In this document: positions 6,215-6,674 of the stretch, piece by piece
How the letters are laid out: the number at the start of each line of letters is the position of its first letter
Numbering within the stretch: position 1 is the first letter of the stretch
Assembly (NCBI GenBank): GCA_027023325.1
Contig: JALVVQ010000298.1
Location: 1-6,674, forward strand
DNA length: 6,674 nucleotides
Origin: Campylobacteraceae bacterium
Lineage (GTDB): Bacteria; Campylobacterota; Campylobacteria; Campylobacterales; Sulfurovaceae
Direction of reading: 5' to 3'
Made by a program: the position numbers and the translations under genes
Notes under the pieces: model-generated
What the model was told of the DNA's origin: nothing
The model's database searches: none
The model's input: only the letters and a program-made list of their open reading frames with translations

Positions 6215-6674
6215 CTACAGGTACTCCTCCACCACCCACTCCGCAAACGGTATCGAGGAGGTAAAGGCAGGGCTCACTGCATTGAGGATATGGACACTCT
6301 CCTCATCTCCCTCTACGACAAAATCCTGTACCAGCTCCAGTGTCCTAGTATCAAGAAGTTGTGCGCGGATGCCAGGGGTACTCCAATGGTCGTAGGCGCT
6401 GTGATCCATCTCTTTGGTGAGTTTTTTGGCCAGAGTGACCAGATGCCCCTTGGCGTACTTTTTGACCTCTGAGATCGCCAAGGAGCGAAAGCCAAAGGCA
6501 TTGGTGAGGAAAAGCTTGGCTTCATAGTAGAGGATCTGTACCATCTCATCGAGATCAAAGTTGGAAAAGCCCTTATAGTTCTCTCTCCAAAAAGCAGGGA
6601 TCGCTGTAGGTCCGATCTTGGCAGCATCCTCTACGGTCAGGGTATAATGCACACCCAGAAAAGGGTTTGCTAGG
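6215..6674 (-). CDS. FAD-dependent oxidoreductase, L-2-hydroxyglutarate oxidase-like, C-terminal part
   Basis: The reading frame is open to the right edge (first whole codon at 6673), so the start lies outside the window; the GTG at 6652 is internal. About 152 codons are visible of an expected 390-400. Visible motifs are NPFLGVHYTLT followed by KIGPTAIPAFWRENY near the left of the fragment, GIRAQLLD, an LVQDFVVEGDEESVHILNAVSP run, and a C-terminal TSSIPFAEWVVEEYL. This order is that of the C-terminal half of the DAO-fold family containing L-2-hydroxyglutarate oxidase/dehydrogenase (LhgO/YgaF), where HxLNAxSPAxTSS closes the FAD site. That enzyme oxidises L-2-hydroxyglutarate to 2-oxoglutarate, passing electrons to oxygen or the quinone pool. 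The dinucleotide-binding N terminus is not visible, so the substrate is inferred. G+C is about 50%, like the M14 gene and unlike the adjacent signalling genes. Confidence 0.8.
   Translation of the reverse strand, partial: LANPFLGVHYTLTVEDAAKIGPTAIPAFWRENYKGFSNFDLDEMVQILYYEAKLFLTNAFGFRSLAISEVKKYAKGHLVTLAKKLTKEMDHSAYDHWSTPGIRAQLLDTRTLELVQDFVVEGDEESVHILNAVSPAFTSSIPFAEWVVEEYL

Noticed and set aside
6191..6219. TGTAG / CTACA arms spanning the oxidoreductase stop and the regulator -10 box
   Set aside because: Five-base arms with a 19-base loop; likely chance in an AT-rich gap, although it overlaps the promoter.
6203..6472. Open frame on the + strand opposite the FAD oxidoreductase
   Set aside because: The - strand frame carries clear family motifs through this whole stretch; this is a shadow frame.
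1..6674. CRISPR arrays, tRNA/rRNA genes, transposases, attachment sites
   Set aside because: No regularly spaced repeats, tRNA-like cloverleaf, rRNA sequence or transposase motifs were seen on either strand.

Overview
The window looks like a chromosomal stretch from a Campylobacterota (epsilonproteobacterial) species, possibly a Sulfurovum/Sulfurimonas-type sulfur oxidiser. This is inferred from protein style, the combination of a NIT-domain hybrid kinase with an HD-GYP regulator, and promoters that are mostly extended -10 boxes with poor -35 boxes. No 16S or other marker is present, so the taxonomic call is soft.

Layout, left to right: (i) the C-terminal two thirds of an alanine dehydrogenase on the + strand (2-784), ending in a hairpin; (ii) a short AT-rich gap with a near-consensus sigma-70 promoter (868-896) leading into a small + strand ORF (957-1160) that resembles the first half of a small HTH-like protein and then runs into antisense sequence of the next gene; (iii) a complete zinc-dependent AstE/aspartoacylase-type (M14) enzyme on the - strand (1093-2148), converging on and overlapping the small ORF; (iv) a two-gene signalling operon on the - strand, in transcription order a REC-HD-GYP response regulator (6158-5037) and a 926-930 aa tripartite hybrid kinase NIT-PAS-HisKA-HATPase-REC-Hpt (5009-2229); (v) the C-terminal 152 codons of an FAD-dependent oxidoreductase of the L-2-hydroxyglutarate oxidase type, also on the - strand and running off the right edge.

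The signalling pair forms an apparently complete phosphorelay. A periplasmic NIT domain (nitrate/nitrite family) and a cytoplasmic Aer-like PAS (probable FAD/redox sensor) feed a histidine kinase. The phosphoryl group can pass His453 -> Asp742 -> His871 and then to Asp55 of the neighbouring regulator, whose HD-GYP domain keeps its metal and GYP residues and should hydrolyse cyclic di-GMP. The inferred role is coupling electron-acceptor or redox status to c-di-GMP level.

Base composition changes sharply: the enzymes are about 50% G+C in sampled lines, while the kinase/regulator block falls to roughly 22-40%. The enzymes either side of the block (M14 and FAD oxidoreductase) share strand and composition. 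The signalling pair may therefore have been inserted between two metabolic genes.
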